In this document: positions 1 through 9,194 of the stretch, one piece after another
Layout of the letters: each line of letters begins with the position of its first letter
How positions within the stretch are numbered: position 1 is the stretch's first letter
DNA from: CAIZQW01 sp942493055
GTDB lineage: Bacteria > Verrucomicrobiota > Kiritimatiellia > RFP12 > UBA1067
DNA length: 64,000 nucleotides
Assembly (NCBI GenBank): GCA_942493055.1
Contig: OW818680.1
Coordinates: 1,116,001-1,180,000 of the forward strand
Direction: 5' to 3'
Translations under genes and position numbers: made by a program
Notes under the pieces: generated by a model
The model's database searches: none
What the model saw: the letters and a program-made list of their open reading frames with translations, nothing else
Told to the model about the DNA's origin: nothing

Positions 1-368
1 CGAACACCTATTCTGGCGGCACGATCGTGACGAACGGAACATTAACGGTTGAATCCACAGGCACCCTCGGCAACGGCAACGTCTTCATCGGCACAAACGC
101 CACCCTACGTCTCCTCACCAGCACGGCTATCTCCAATACCGCGACTGTCCAGTTGGTGACCGTCGGCTCCAAATATGGCAAAGCTGATCTCACCAATGAT
201 GTCATCGAGGTGGTATCTGGCGTGATCATCGATGGCACATTGTACGACACCCCTGGGACGTACGGTTCTACCGCCAGCGGTGCAAAATTCCCATTTGACA
301 ATCAATTCACGGGGGCGGGCATGTTGCGGATCCTCGCCAATCCAGGCACAATCATCAGCTTTCAATAA
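1..368 (+). CDS. C-terminal end of an autotransporter-associated beta-strand repeat protein (partial)
   Basis: The gene enters from before the window; the open frame runs from base 3 to the TAA at 366-368. The first residues read NTYSGGTIVTNGTL, the signature of the autotransporter-associated beta-strand repeat (PATR, TIGR02601/PF12951), followed by a short Asn/Thr/Gly-rich tail ending in IISFQ. Such proteins are very large, secreted or surface-exposed beta-solenoids that are common in Verrucomicrobia-like genomes. No autotransporter barrel or PEP-CTERM anchor is visible in the last 120 residues, so how it is anchored is unknown. The start and total length cannot be seen. Confidence 0.75.
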   Translation, partial: NTYSGGTIVTNGTLTVESTGTLGNGNVFIGTNATLRLLTSTAISNTATVQLVTVGSKYGKADLTNDVIEVVSGVIIDGTLYDTPGTYGSTASGAKFPFDNQFTGAGMLRILANPGTIISFQ

Positions 369-454
369 CAAGCCTTAACAATAAACATCTTTACTTAAAT
401 CAATCCGGTATGAGGCCGCTGATCGCGCTTATGCCATGACTGGAGCACTGTAGC

Positions 455-2590
455 ATGAAATGTATTCTCACCTTAACAGCTGGCCTTCTGGCCTTGCTTC
501 CGAACATCACCTCCGCTCTCGAAATCAACCTGACGGACAATGGCATCGAACTGAAGGCCAAGGCGCCGATCGGAACCGTCAAACTCGCCTACCCCGGCAT
601 CTTTAAAGAGGGCGGGAAACCCGCCAGCCCTGTCGAGGTGGAAGTGACCAATCACGTGGCCTATCTCTCGTACAGAGATGGCATCGCCATGACGTTGGAG
701 GTGAAGGATGGCGGCAAGCTCCTCCTCAAGAGCGCCAACGTCCCGGAGGGCGCCTATAAGATCTCGCACCACTTCGATCTCGCACCTGGCACGTTCGGTG
801 AAACGGTTTCGTGGTCTGTGAACGAAAGCCCTGCCAAGCTCTTTCCAAAGGCGAAAAGCGCTGACGCCTTTCTTTTCAGGGGGGACGCGCTGCGGCTCCT
901 GCTGACCGCCGAGGGGAGCGAGGGCCTCGGCATCACCTTGCCCTTCGGCTATCAGGAGCTTAAGGACCAGCGCGTGTGGGGACTTCAGTCGTTCCAATGG
1001 ATCTCCTTCTCCCACCTCCCCAAGGAGGGAAGCGTCTGCACCTACGAGTACGCCATCAAAACAGCGGACGGCTCCTCCGTTACACGCGGCGCGCCCCGCA
1101 TCATCAGCGCCCGCGACATGTATGTGCCCTACCCGGAAGCCCGTGAGGAGCTGTGGCCGGGCAAGGGCCCCATCCGGACCTTCGGCTGGCAGGAGGGCAT
1201 CCGCAAAAACTACTTCAACAACCGCGAGCGGGACGAAAACGCCATCGTCTTCGTGGGGGATTCCCTGACAGAGGGCTGGAAGACGCTGAAAGAGGATTTT
1301 CCAAAATACAAGGTCGCCAACCGCGGCGTCGGCGGCGACACCAGCCGGGGCATTCTCTTCCGTTTCAAATATGATGTGCTCTGCCTCAACCCGCAGATCG
1401 TCTTCCTCTGCATCGGGGGCAATGACCTCACCGCCCACGGGAATCCGGAGTACACGATCTCTAATGTTGAAGAGATCATCAAGATGGCGCGGCAGTTCAA
1501 TGCCAAGATGCCCATTGTCATCTCCGCCGTCCCGCCCAGCAGCAACCCCCAGGCGCCGCTGAAACCCGGCGCCCGTGAGGCCGTGAACGCCGGACTGGCC
1601 AAGCTGGCGGCGGCGTATACGAATGTGAAGTTCTTCGACTTGAGCGCGGCCTGCATGGGCGCTGACGGGCAGCAGGATCTCGACCTTTTCGCCAAGGACC
1701 GGCTCCACATCGCTGCCAAAGGCTACACGGTTTGGAAGGCGGGGCTGGAAAAAATTCTGGCGGATATTCTGAAGCCGACGCACGCGACCTCCCTCCCCCC
1801 CATCGATCTCTCGCAACTCAAACTCGTCTGGCAGGACGAGTTCGACGGTACCATCCTTGACCCGGCCAAATGGGAGACCCCGCACCAGGACCGCCAGGGC
1901 GCCTCGCGCTGGCGCGGACGCAACGTCTCGCTCACCAATGGCATCCTCACCATGAAGGTCGTCAAGACGGACGACCCTGTGTTCCGTTACGAGAGCGCGT
2001 GCATCCGCACCAGCAAAGGTTACACCCCGGACAAATATCTCTTCAGCTACACGTACGGCTACCTCGAGGCGCGCCTGCGTCTCCCGAAGCACATCCGCAG
2101 CGACTACTGGGAGGGCTTCTGGCTGCTGGCGGGCGATGTCGTCGCCGGGAAAAATACTGACACCCGTATCGGCACGGAGATCGACATTTTCGAGACCTTC
2201 GACATCTGGAAGCTCGGCCAGATGTCGCACAACCTGCACTGGGGCGGCTATGGCAAGGACCATAACGCAGGCGGCAAGCATACCGGACCGCACCTCGAGC
2301 TGCTCAACGATCAGTTTCACACCTTCGGCTTCTACTGGGATGAGACAAAGTACATCTACACCATCGACGGCGTCACCATCCTGGAAACCGACGCCCTGGG
2401 GCTGGGCGGAACAAAGGGCAAAGACGGGACACCTCTGGCCAAGTCGCAGGGCACCTGCCGCAACCCGGCATACATCAAGATCAGCGTCGAAGCAGCCCCC
2501 TGGTGCGGACCCACGGGGAACTGGGAGAATATCCTACCCGCCGAAGACTCGATTTTGGTAGACTATGTCCGCGTCTATCAGAAGAAATAA
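455..2590 (+). CDS. Secreted SGNH/GDSL esterase fused to GH16 glycoside hydrolase
   Basis: A 711-residue two-enzyme protein. Residues 1-21 are a signal peptide ending in ITSA. After a beta-rich region (about 25-240) comes an SGNH/GDSL domain: block I FVGDSLTEGW with nucleophile S270, block II RGVGGD, block III GGND, block V D415-R-L-H418. From about residue 450 there is a GH16 domain whose catalytic motif is E575-I-D577-I-F-E580 (nucleophile, assisting Asp, acid/base), and it ends in the usual DYVRVYQKK. GH16 enzymes cut beta-1,3/1,4-glucans or galactans, and the esterase may strip acyl groups from the same polymer. GGAG at 442-445 supports this start. A LacI regulator begins 6 nt after the stop, so the two are probably co-transcribed. 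Domain calls are firm; the substrate is inferred. Confidence 0.9.
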   Translation: MKCILTLTAGLLALLPNITSALEINLTDNGIELKAKAPIGTVKLAYPGIFKEGGKPASPVEVEVTNHVAYLSYRDGIAMTLEVKDGGKLLLKSANVPEGAYKISHHFDLAPGTFGETVSWSVNESPAKLFPKAKSADAFLFRGDALRLLLTAEGSEGLGITLPFGYQELKDQRVWGLQSFQWISFSHLPKEGSVCTYEYAIKTADGSSVTRGAPRIISARDMYVPYPEAREELWPGKGPIRTFGWQEGIRKNYFNNRERDENAIVFVGDSLTEGWKTLKEDFPKYKVANRGVGGDTSRGILFRFKYDVLCLNPQIVFLCIGGNDLTAHGNPEYTISNVEEIIKMARQFNAKMPIVISAVPPSSNPQAPLKPGAREAVNAGLAKLAAAYTNVKFFDLSAACMGADGQQDLDLFAKDRLHIAAKGYTVWKAGLEKILADILKPTHATSLPPIDLSQLKLVWQDEFDGTILDPAKWETPHQDRQGASRWRGRNVSLTNGILTMKVVKTDDPVFRYESACIRTSKGYTPDKYLFSYTYGYLEARLRLPKHIRSDYWEGFWLLAGDVVAGKNTDTRIGTEIDIFETFDIWKLGQMSHNLHWGGYGKDHNAGGKHTGPHLELLNDQFHTFGFYWDETKYIYTIDGVTILETDALGLGGTKGKDGTPLAKSQGTCRNPAYIKISVEAAPWCGPTGNWENILPAEDSILVDYVRVYQKK

Positions 2591-2596
2591 AACAAC

Positions 2597-3772
2597 ATGA
2601 GTACCACGTTAGCCGATATCGCCCGTCGCGCGGGTTGTTCACCCGCCACAGTTTCCCGCGCCCTCAATGGCACAGCGGATGTAGATCCCCAACGCCTTGC
2701 ACGCATCCTCGCGACAGTCAAAGCGCTCGAAGGCGACGCGAAGACGGGCACCACTCGCGGCACCCCCGAAAGTGCCGCACCCCGGCGCGGACGTCCGCGC
2801 GGTTCGCTACGCAAATCAGATGCTGTGGACATCATTGTCTTCCGGCGCGAACCCATCGAGCCGCTGATCATGTCCAACCACGGCCTGACGATCTCCCCGA
2901 TCACCGACACAGTGCCCAACACTTTTTTTTCACCACGCTTCCGACTCACAACCGATTTCTACAGGCACATCATCGAGGGCATTGTCTCCGTGCTTGCAGC
3001 CCACAATATCAAGACGGTGCAGCAGATTCGCGGAGACATTCTTGATGACGCCTTTCTGCACGAGCTGCGAACAGCCCGCCATCGTGGCGTCCTGCTGCTG
3101 GGCGAACCTGACCCCGATGTGAAGGCCTTTGTGAGCCGTTGCGGATGTCCCGTCATCTTGGTCGACATCCTTGGCGTGCAGGGCCAGCCCGTCGTCGCCA
3201 TCGACAATGCCGGCGGCATCGGACAAGCCCTGCGCCACCTGCTGGACCTGGGACATCGCGAAATTGGATTTGCAGGACATTCCTCCAATCCGAGCCTTCG
3301 CGAACGCCACCTCGCCTTCTTGGGCGGCATGGCGGAGGCGGGTTTACCGGTGCACCCCGAATGGCAGTACGACGGACCCGGTCACATCCAAGACGTCGAC
3401 GTCAACCTCCAGCGCATACTCCGCAGAAAAAAACATCCCTCCGCCTTTGTCTGCGCCAATGATTACTATGCGATGGGCGTGATGCAGGCCGCCCAAACGC
3501 TGGGCTTGCGCATCCCGCAGGACCTCAGTGTCGTCGGGTTCGATGACATCGACGCCGCCCCGCTGGTCAACCCGCCGCTCACGACCGTACGCGTCCCCAA
3601 AATCCAACTCGGCGCGTGCGCGGCAGACCTGCTCCTGCGCAGTACGACCGACGACGGCTTGGCGGATGCCTGGCGTCACTGTGAAGTGCGCTGCCTGACC
3701 GAACTTGCCATCCGCGCCTCCACACAGCCCCTCACCCCTTCCTCTCAAAAGCAGAAGAAGCGCACGCCGTGA
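2597..3772 (+). CDS. LacI-family transcriptional regulator
   Basis: A 391-residue regulator. Residues 4-25 are the LacI helix-turn-helix (TLADIARRAGCSPATVSRAL), followed by a basic, Pro/Arg-rich linker (about 50-75). A periplasmic-binding-protein-like effector domain covers roughly 110-375, with the family motifs HREIGFAG, AFVCANDYYAMG and LSVVGFDDI. It directly follows the SGNH/GH16 gene, so it probably controls that gene in response to a sugar released from the polymer. The linker is longer than usual for the family. No clear LacI palindrome was found in the 86 nt upstream of the enzyme gene, so the operator remains unidentified. Confidence 0.92.
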   Translation: MSTTLADIARRAGCSPATVSRALNGTADVDPQRLARILATVKALEGDAKTGTTRGTPESAAPRRGRPRGSLRKSDAVDIIVFRREPIEPLIMSNHGLTISPITDTVPNTFFSPRFRLTTDFYRHIIEGIVSVLAAHNIKTVQQIRGDILDDAFLHELRTARHRGVLLLGEPDPDVKAFVSRCGCPVILVDILGVQGQPVVAIDNAGGIGQALRHLLDLGHREIGFAGHSSNPSLRERHLAFLGGMAEAGLPVHPEWQYDGPGHIQDVDVNLQRILRRKKHPSAFVCANDYYAMGVMQAAQTLGLRIPQDLSVVGFDDIDAAPLVNPPLTTVRVPKIQLGACAADLLLRSTTDDGLADAWRHCEVRCLTELAIRASTQPLTPSSQKQKKRTP

Positions 3773-3879
3773 TAGAAGCCTTTTTGCATCGCATGCCTCG
3801 AATGACAATCACAGTTCGCAGGGATACTTCAGCGAAGGCAAACTTTGCAGTGACGGAAATACAGGCTTTTCTGCGTATG

Positions 3880-6800
3880 CTAGTTGCGTGCCGGATGGCC
3901 GTCCTTTTGACGGGTGGTGTTGGAGCGGTCGTAGTCGGTCTTGAGGCGCAAGTATTCGCTCCATGCGGTGGCCAGCTCTTCAGCAGTCAAGCACCTGATA
4001 TTGCCTGACGCGGCGACCGCCAACCCTAACCGCGCCTGTACATGCTTTCGGAGCAATTCAAGAGGTTCATCCCAGTCAATGTCCGCGACGTGCCACACCC
4101 GGACCGTTCTGTCTTTCGCCGTGATGAGAACCCGTTTGCCGTCCGGGCTGAAGGCTGCAGAAGTGAACCCCTGCCCCTGGCGCATGGGAGCCGTGACAGG
4201 CTCGCCCGTGGCGACATCCCAGACCCGCGCCACACCATCAGCCACGGTCAAGATCCAGTGGTTGTCCGGGCTGAAGGCTGCGGTGTTGACAGGGCCCTCA
4301 TGCTTCAGAGGGTCTGTGAGCGCTTGTCCGGTGGCGGCATCCCAGACCCGCACCTTGCTGTCATCTGACGCGGTAAGTATCCGTTTGCCGTCGGAACTAA
4401 AGACGGCGGTATTGATCCGCCGGCCATGGCGCATCGGAACGCCAATGGCTTCACCCGTCGCGATGTCCCAGATCCGTGCCGTGCAATCCTCCAGGGTTGT
4501 GAGGACCCGTCTGCCGTCCGGGCTAAACGTCGCACTCCTGAATACGAGGAGATGGGGCTGAGCAGGAATCTGGAGTAATGAGTGGCTCTTGATGTCTCTC
4601 ACGAGGGGGCTGCGGGTGAATGTATCCAAGAGGAGTATCGTATTGCGGTCCCGCAAGTTGAGGATTGTTTTCCCATCCGGGCTGAATGCCGCCGTGCTGG
4701 GCCGTGCATGATGATTGACCGGAGCGCCAAGGGGTTGCCCGGTGGCGGCATCCCAGAGTCGCATCTGGCTGTCCTCCGATACGGTCAGCACACACTTGCC
4801 GTCCGGACTGAAGAGCGCTGTATTGACATACTGGTCATGCGGCATAGGGCGAGAGAGGGGCTGGCCGGTCGTCGCATCCCACACCCGCAGGATGTGTTCC
4901 TCCCCCAGCACATTCATTTTCGCCGCCACGGTGAGTATCCGTTTTCCATCTGGACTGAACTGGGCGCTATACACCAACCCCCCTCTGCCGCGCTGAATCC
5001 CAGCCCCCGCAAGTTGCAAGGGGGCATAGACCGGCTCGCCTGTTGCCGCGTCCCACACATGTACGACGCGATCTTCTGATGCCGTGAGAATCCACTTGCC
5101 GTCCGGGCTGAACTGGGCCGTACGAGCGCCGTCGCTGTGAGGCAATGGAGCGACAACGGCTTGACCCGTTGGAGCATCCCACACCCGCGCGGTCTCGTCG
5201 GCTGACGCGGTCAGGATCATTCCCCCATCCGGACTGAACAGCGCTGTATGAACACCCCCGCCATGTTGCATGGGAGCTGAGCAAGGGTGCCCTGTCCGGA
5301 CATCCCACACGCGCGCCGTCTGGTCATCGGATGCCGTCAGGGCCGAGGCACCGTCAGGACTGAAGAGCGCGCTACGAACCATGGAGCCATGTTGCAGCGT
5401 GGGTGAAAAGGCTTGCCCGGTAACCGTATCCCACACATGTACAAACTCCCCCACGGCAGCAAGGAGCGCTTTGCCATCCGGACTGAAAACAGCCTTACGA
5501 ACAAATATGACGGAACTTATGGGGCTGGATAAGGGTTCTCCCTTGAGTGCGTCCCAGAACTGTGACGTTTTGTTGCGCAACCCCGTAAATATGGTTTTGC
5601 CGTCAGGTTTGAAGAGCGCGACTTCCGCACGGTCTGCAAGTTGCATGGAGGGCGAGGCCGGCTCCCCTGTGGCAGCACTCCAAACCCGCATGCTGTTGCC
5701 AGTTGACTGCGTCTGCGTGTTCTTTCCAGACACGGTGAGTATACGCTGACCATCCGGACTGAACGCTGAAATGTATATTGCTTGCCCAGGCTGAATCGGG
5801 GACGAGACAGCCCGACCCGACGAGGCATCCCACACGTGGGCCCGCTCCCCTGCTACGGTGAGAACCCTGTTTCCGTCCGGACTGAATAACGCCGCAGACA
5901 CGGCTCCTTCATGCTCCATGGACTCCGAGACCGGCTGGCCCGTGGCAGGATCCCATACACGCACAGCCTTCTGGCAGATGGTGAGATAGCGTTTACTGTC
6001 CGGACTGAACGACACGCCAAAATACATGTTGCCCTCATGCACGCCATCCGGACGGAACACCGAGGCACGAACCTGATGCTCAGGCGAGAAGGCCGGCTGC
6101 CCCGTAGCGGCATCCCACACCTGCGCAAAGCTGTTGATCCCCGCCACGGTCAGAACCCATTTCCCGTCCGGACTGAACAGCGCGAATTTAACCGGACTCT
6201 GATCTGTCCCGGACATGGGTGCAGAGAAAGGCTTTCCAGAGCGTGCATCCCAAATGCGCACAGGTTTTCCAGCAGGAATAAGATTCTCCTGCACGCTACG
6301 ACCATCAGCAGCAGCGAGCACTTTACTTCCATCCGGACTGAACGCCGTGATGTTCGCTTTGCCACTGTCCGGAAGGGGCGCAAAGCGCATCTGAGGCGCC
6401 TCCTGGAGCGCATTGTGCAAAGCCAGCCGAGCTGCTGGAAAGGGTTCGGGCGCGGCAGAGAGAGCCTCGACAAAGTAGGCGGCGGCTGAGGAGGCATCCT
6501 GACGCTCGAACCAGCAGCTAACACCTTCATTGAAGTGTTGGCGCGCCAGACGGCGCGAAGCCTCTTTCGCACTCTCCTGGGCGAGGACGCGTTGTTGTTC
6601 GGTCTGACGCTGAGAGGCCTCGGCATGGTCACGTTCAACCTCTGCACGACGATAGAGCGTGAAGCTCGTCACGGCAGAGGCCGCCACCAGAAGAACGATG
6701 CCAGCCGCAAAAGCCAAAGGCACCCAGTAGCGTCTCAGTGTTTTTCGCAGCACATAAAGTCCGGAGTCCCGCTTGGCCTCGATAGGTTCACCGGCCAAAT

Positions 6801-7782
6801 AGTGAATGATGTCGCGGGCAAGGTCCTCGGCGCCGGAGTAGCGGCGGTCGGGAAGCTTGTTCAAGGCTCGCAGGATGATGGTCTCGACCTCGTCGCCAAT
6901 AAGGCGGTTGACTGTCGAGGGGCGCCGAGGCTCCTCCTCCGCGATCCGCCGCAGGACTACGGCCATCTGGCCCGAGACCTCGTAGGGGTACTTGCCTGTC
7001 AGGAGTTGATAGAGAATCACACCGAGTGCATAAACGTCCGTCCGCGTATCAATGGCGCTCACCTTGCCCTCTGCCTGTTCAGGCGCCATGTACGGGAGGG
7101 TTCCCATAATCGTGCCGTCCATAGTCAGATCAGGGGGCTCTTCAGTATGATCACCTGACGAGACCTGCACCTTGGCAAGACCAAAGTCCAGGACATGCGG
7201 CACACCCTGTTTGTCCACAAGAATATTGCTGGGCTTGAGATCCCGATGGATCACCCCGCGGCGGTGAGCATGCGAGACCGCTTCGCACACGGTCGCGAAG
7301 AGTTTGAGGCGGGCGTTCACAGGCAAATCCCGTGCTTTGCAGAAGATATCCAGCGCCTGCCCCTCGACATACTCCATCGCAAAGTAATGCCTGCCCTGGA
7401 CAAGACCGGAATCGTAGATATGCGCGATGTTTACATGGTTAAGATCGGCTGCGATCTCCACCTCGCGTTCGAAGCGCCTTAGCTCCGCAGCGCTGGCAAA
7501 GGCCTCGCCGAGCATGACCTTCAGCGCGACGACCCGTCCCCCAGCGGCCCGTTGGCGCGCCCGGTATACGGCTCCCATACCGCCACGTCCAATCTCTTCA
7601 AGGAGATCATACCCGTCGATCTGCGGAAGCGTCCGTGTGGGTCTTTGAGCCCCTCCTGACAGGGGCAGCGTCTTCGCGATTCCGGGAGGCGCTAAGGGGG
7701 TAACACGACTCGACACCACCGTCGGACAATCATCCGGCGGCAAGTCTGCAATTGCCCCTGAAGGCCCCTCTTTGTCACTCAT
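3880..7782 (-). CDS. Transmembrane Ser/Thr protein kinase with C-terminal WD40 repeats
   Basis: A 1300-residue kinase. The N-terminal Hanks-type domain (about 60-330) has the glycine loop GRGGMGAVY, ATP-binding K88, catalytic HRDLKPSN with D181, D199 of DFG and the activation motif MAPEQ, so it should be active. A membrane helix (about 353-377) separates it from a short coiled-coil. A tandem WD40 domain follows from about 465 to 1260; I count 17 units of the form FSPDGK..LT......VWDAATG.P. The repeats would lie on the far side of the membrane, acting as a sensor or scaffold. A DUF4870 gene lies 25 nt upstream and is probably in the same transcript. This architecture is known from Planctomycetes and Verrucomicrobia; the ligand is unknown. 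Confidence 0.92.
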   Translation of the reverse strand: MSDKEGPSGAIADLPPDDCPTVVSSRVTPLAPPGIAKTLPLSGGAQRPTRTLPQIDGYDLLEEIGRGGMGAVYRARQRAAGGRVVALKVMLGEAFASAAELRRFEREVEIAADLNHVNIAHIYDSGLVQGRHYFAMEYVEGQALDIFCKARDLPVNARLKLFATVCEAVSHAHRRGVIHRDLKPSNILVDKQGVPHVLDFGLAKVQVSSGDHTEEPPDLTMDGTIMGTLPYMAPEQAEGKVSAIDTRTDVYALGVILYQLLTGKYPYEVSGQMAVVLRRIAEEEPRRPSTVNRLIGDEVETIILRALNKLPDRRYSGAEDLARDIIHYLAGEPIEAKRDSGLYVLRKTLRRYWVPLAFAAGIVLLVAASAVTSFTLYRRAEVERDHAEASQRQTEQQRVLAQESAKEASRRLARQHFNEGVSCWFERQDASSAAAYFVEALSAAPEPFPAARLALHNALQEAPQMRFAPLPDSGKANITAFSPDGSKVLAAADGRSVQENLIPAGKPVRIWDARSGKPFSAPMSGTDQSPVKFALFSPDGKWVLTVAGINSFAQVWDAATGQPAFSPEHQVRASVFRPDGVHEGNMYFGVSFSPDSKRYLTICQKAVRVWDPATGQPVSESMEHEGAVSAALFSPDGNRVLTVAGERAHVWDASSGRAVSSPIQPGQAIYISAFSPDGQRILTVSGKNTQTQSTGNSMRVWSAATGEPASPSMQLADRAEVALFKPDGKTIFTGLRNKTSQFWDALKGEPLSSPISSVIFVRKAVFSPDGKALLAAVGEFVHVWDTVTGQAFSPTLQHGSMVRSALFSPDGASALTASDDQTARVWDVRTGHPCSAPMQHGGGVHTALFSPDGGMILTASADETARVWDAPTGQAVVAPLPHSDGARTAQFSPDGKWILTASEDRVVHVWDAATGEPVYAPLQLAGAGIQRGRGGLVYSAQFSPDGKRILTVAAKMNVLGEEHILRVWDATTGQPLSRPMPHDQYVNTALFSPDGKCVLTVSEDSQMRLWDAATGQPLGAPVNHHARPSTAAFSPDGKTILNLRDRNTILLLDTFTRSPLVRDIKSHSLLQIPAQPHLLVFRSATFSPDGRRVLTTLEDCTARIWDIATGEAIGVPMRHGRRINTAVFSSDGKRILTASDDSKVRVWDAATGQALTDPLKHEGPVNTAAFSPDNHWILTVADGVARVWDVATGEPVTAPMRQGQGFTSAAFSPDGKRVLITAKDRTVRVWHVADIDWDEPLELLRKHVQARLGLAVAASGNIRCLTAEELATAWSEYLRLKTDYDRSNTTRQKDGHPARN

Positions 7783-7807
7783 CGCTTATCACCTTGTCGC
7801 TGATTCA

Positions 7808-8290
7808 TTATTTAAGAAACTTGATCGAACATGGATACGCCCAGGCTTCTCCGCTGCTAGCCTTGACAGCGCCAATGATCGGGAAGATGACGCCAACGAT
7901 TGCCAGGGCGATCAGCAGGGGAATTCCAACCAGAACAAAGCAGAGCAGCACAAAGATGATCGCAAGGATGAACTCCGTGATAATCCAGTTCACCACGATG
8001 CGTCCGTGCCGGTCAATGAGCTCTGAGTCGTTCTTTTTGATCTGCCACAGCACAATCGGAACAATCAGTCCAGCCAGAGGAAAAGCGTAACCGCAGAATT
8101 GCGACAGGTGGATAAACATCCCCCACATATTGGGATCGACGGATATGCCGCTGACAGCCTGCTTGAACTTCTCGCCGGCAGGTTGACTCCCAGCGAGTAA
8201 GCCTTCCTTCGCCTTTTGATACTCCTGCTCGGTGATTGCACCACTCTGCTTGAGTTCATTCAACTTCCCGATCTCGTCTGCAATACTCAT
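7808..8290 (-). CDS. SHOCT-like plus DUF4870 membrane protein
   Basis: About 160 residues. The start at 8290 (MSIADEIG) is preferred over a longer frame because AGGAG sits 5 nt upstream. Residues 5-32 (KLNELKQSGAITEQEYQKAK) form a SHOCT-like amphipathic helix pair, here at the N-terminus. The rest matches the DUF4870 pattern with three to four membrane helices, including FPLAGLIVPIVLWQIKK and the conserved HGRIVVNW stretch. DUF4870 proteins have no established function. It lies just upstream of the WD40 kinase on the same strand, suggesting they are made together. Confidence 0.82.
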   Translation of the reverse strand: MSIADEIGKLNELKQSGAITEQEYQKAKEGLLAGSQPAGEKFKQAVSGISVDPNMWGMFIHLSQFCGYAFPLAGLIVPIVLWQIKKNDSELIDRHGRIVVNWIITEFILAIIFVLLCFVLVGIPLLIALAIVGVIFPIIGAVKASSGEAWAYPCSIKFLK

Positions 8291-8452
8291 ACGTACTCCT
8301 CTACCAACGGTTAACATGGCTCGGAAATCTTGCCAACGGTGCTTGCATTTTTGCGCTTTCTGACAAACAAAGCAAGCTGAAACGATGTCTCACATGAAAA
8401 TTGGGTCTCCACCTCTCAGCGGCCGACAGACGCGCAGAGGGACAGACAAGCC

Positions 8453-8725
8453 TTACCTAGGTTTCAGCCATTTATCGAACTCGCTACCGCAGTTCTTACA
8501 CGTCCAGCCGCCCCATAAAGCCTGGTTCAGATTCTGAGGCTTCCTGACCGTAGGCAAGGGCGCGCTGCAATTCGGGCACGTTAAGCCTCTTGCCAGATTT
8601 AACCCCATCCGCTTACCTTGGAAAATCCTGAGATTGAATACCTTGCCGATAACGATCACGATGAGCACTCCGAGACCGCCCGCGATAGCCCCTACGATGA
8701 TGAGAGTGAGAATGTTGATGCTCAT
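8453..8725 (-). CDS. Small membrane-anchored zinc-ribbon protein
   Basis: A 90-residue protein not recognised as a named family. Residues 4-28 are one hydrophobic membrane helix. The cytosolic tail has two CxxC knuckles, C50-P-N-C53 and C76-K-N-C79, that would bind one zinc as a ribbon. Its ATG overlaps the stop of the preceding gene by 4 nt (ATGA at 8722-8725), so translation is probably coupled. Function unknown; membership of the kinase neighbourhood is the only context. Confidence 0.7.
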   Translation of the reverse strand: MSINILTLIIVGAIAGGLGVLIVIVIGKVFNLRIFQGKRMGLNLARGLTCPNCSAPLPTVRKPQNLNQALWGGWTCKNCGSEFDKWLKPR

Positions 8726-9180
8726 ATTTCCCTCACATTTGCTGTTTTGATATGCTTATCCACTAGATTGCAAAAACGCCTTGAGGGGAGTCCTTGGATG
8801 TTCCACGCGTTATTGAATTTCAAATACCTATCACCAACATTAGAATTATAGTTCAGTGTGTTAGTTAAACCATCCACTCCAACAAAATCTAGCTCAACAA
8901 AGCCAAAACACGCGCATGGTGACATCACTCTGGTAAGTTTGGTTGCAGCCACGAGATCAGAAACATCGTTTGATGAGGTTACTACTGCCAACACATCGCC
9001 ACCGAGCTTTGGGTGTCGGCGAATAATGATTTTTGAGGTATTGGCAAGTAAAACGGGCAAGTATTGACTTTGCTCCTGAGTACTTGGTGACGACATAAGG
9101 ATATCGATGTTCATCCAGCACGTGACTGAAGCAATGGCTACAGCGAGCAAACTCAAAATCCATTTTGTAATTCGCTTCAT
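8722..9180 (-). CDS. Hypothetical membrane-anchored or exported protein
   Basis: Starting at 9180 (MKRITKWILSLLAVAIAS), this is 152 residues with an N-terminal signal or anchor helix. AGG lies about 6 nt upstream of that ATG; the frame also opens four codons earlier. The body contains two close cysteines (PCACFGF), but no family is recognised. It is AT-richer than the kinase genes and overlaps the following zinc-ribbon gene by 4 nt. Function unknown. Confidence 0.6.
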   Translation of the reverse strand: MKRITKWILSLLAVAIASVTCWMNIDILMSSPSTQEQSQYLPVLLANTSKIIIRRHPKLGGDVLAVVTSSNDVSDLVAATKLTRVMSPCACFGFVELDFVGVDGLTNTLNYNSNVGDRYLKFNNAWNIQGLPSRRFCNLVDKHIKTANVREI

Positions 9181-9194
9181 ATTGCCTGCCACCG

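Noticed and set aside
369..454. LacI operator upstream of the SGNH/GH16 gene
   Set aside because: No convincing 14-20 nt palindrome with a central CG was seen.
473..2320. Long minus-strand open frame opposite the SGNH/GH16 gene
   Set aside because: It is a GC-driven antisense shadow; its translation is low-complexity Arg/Val/Gly/Glu-rich with no family motif, while the plus-strand frame carries two full active sites.
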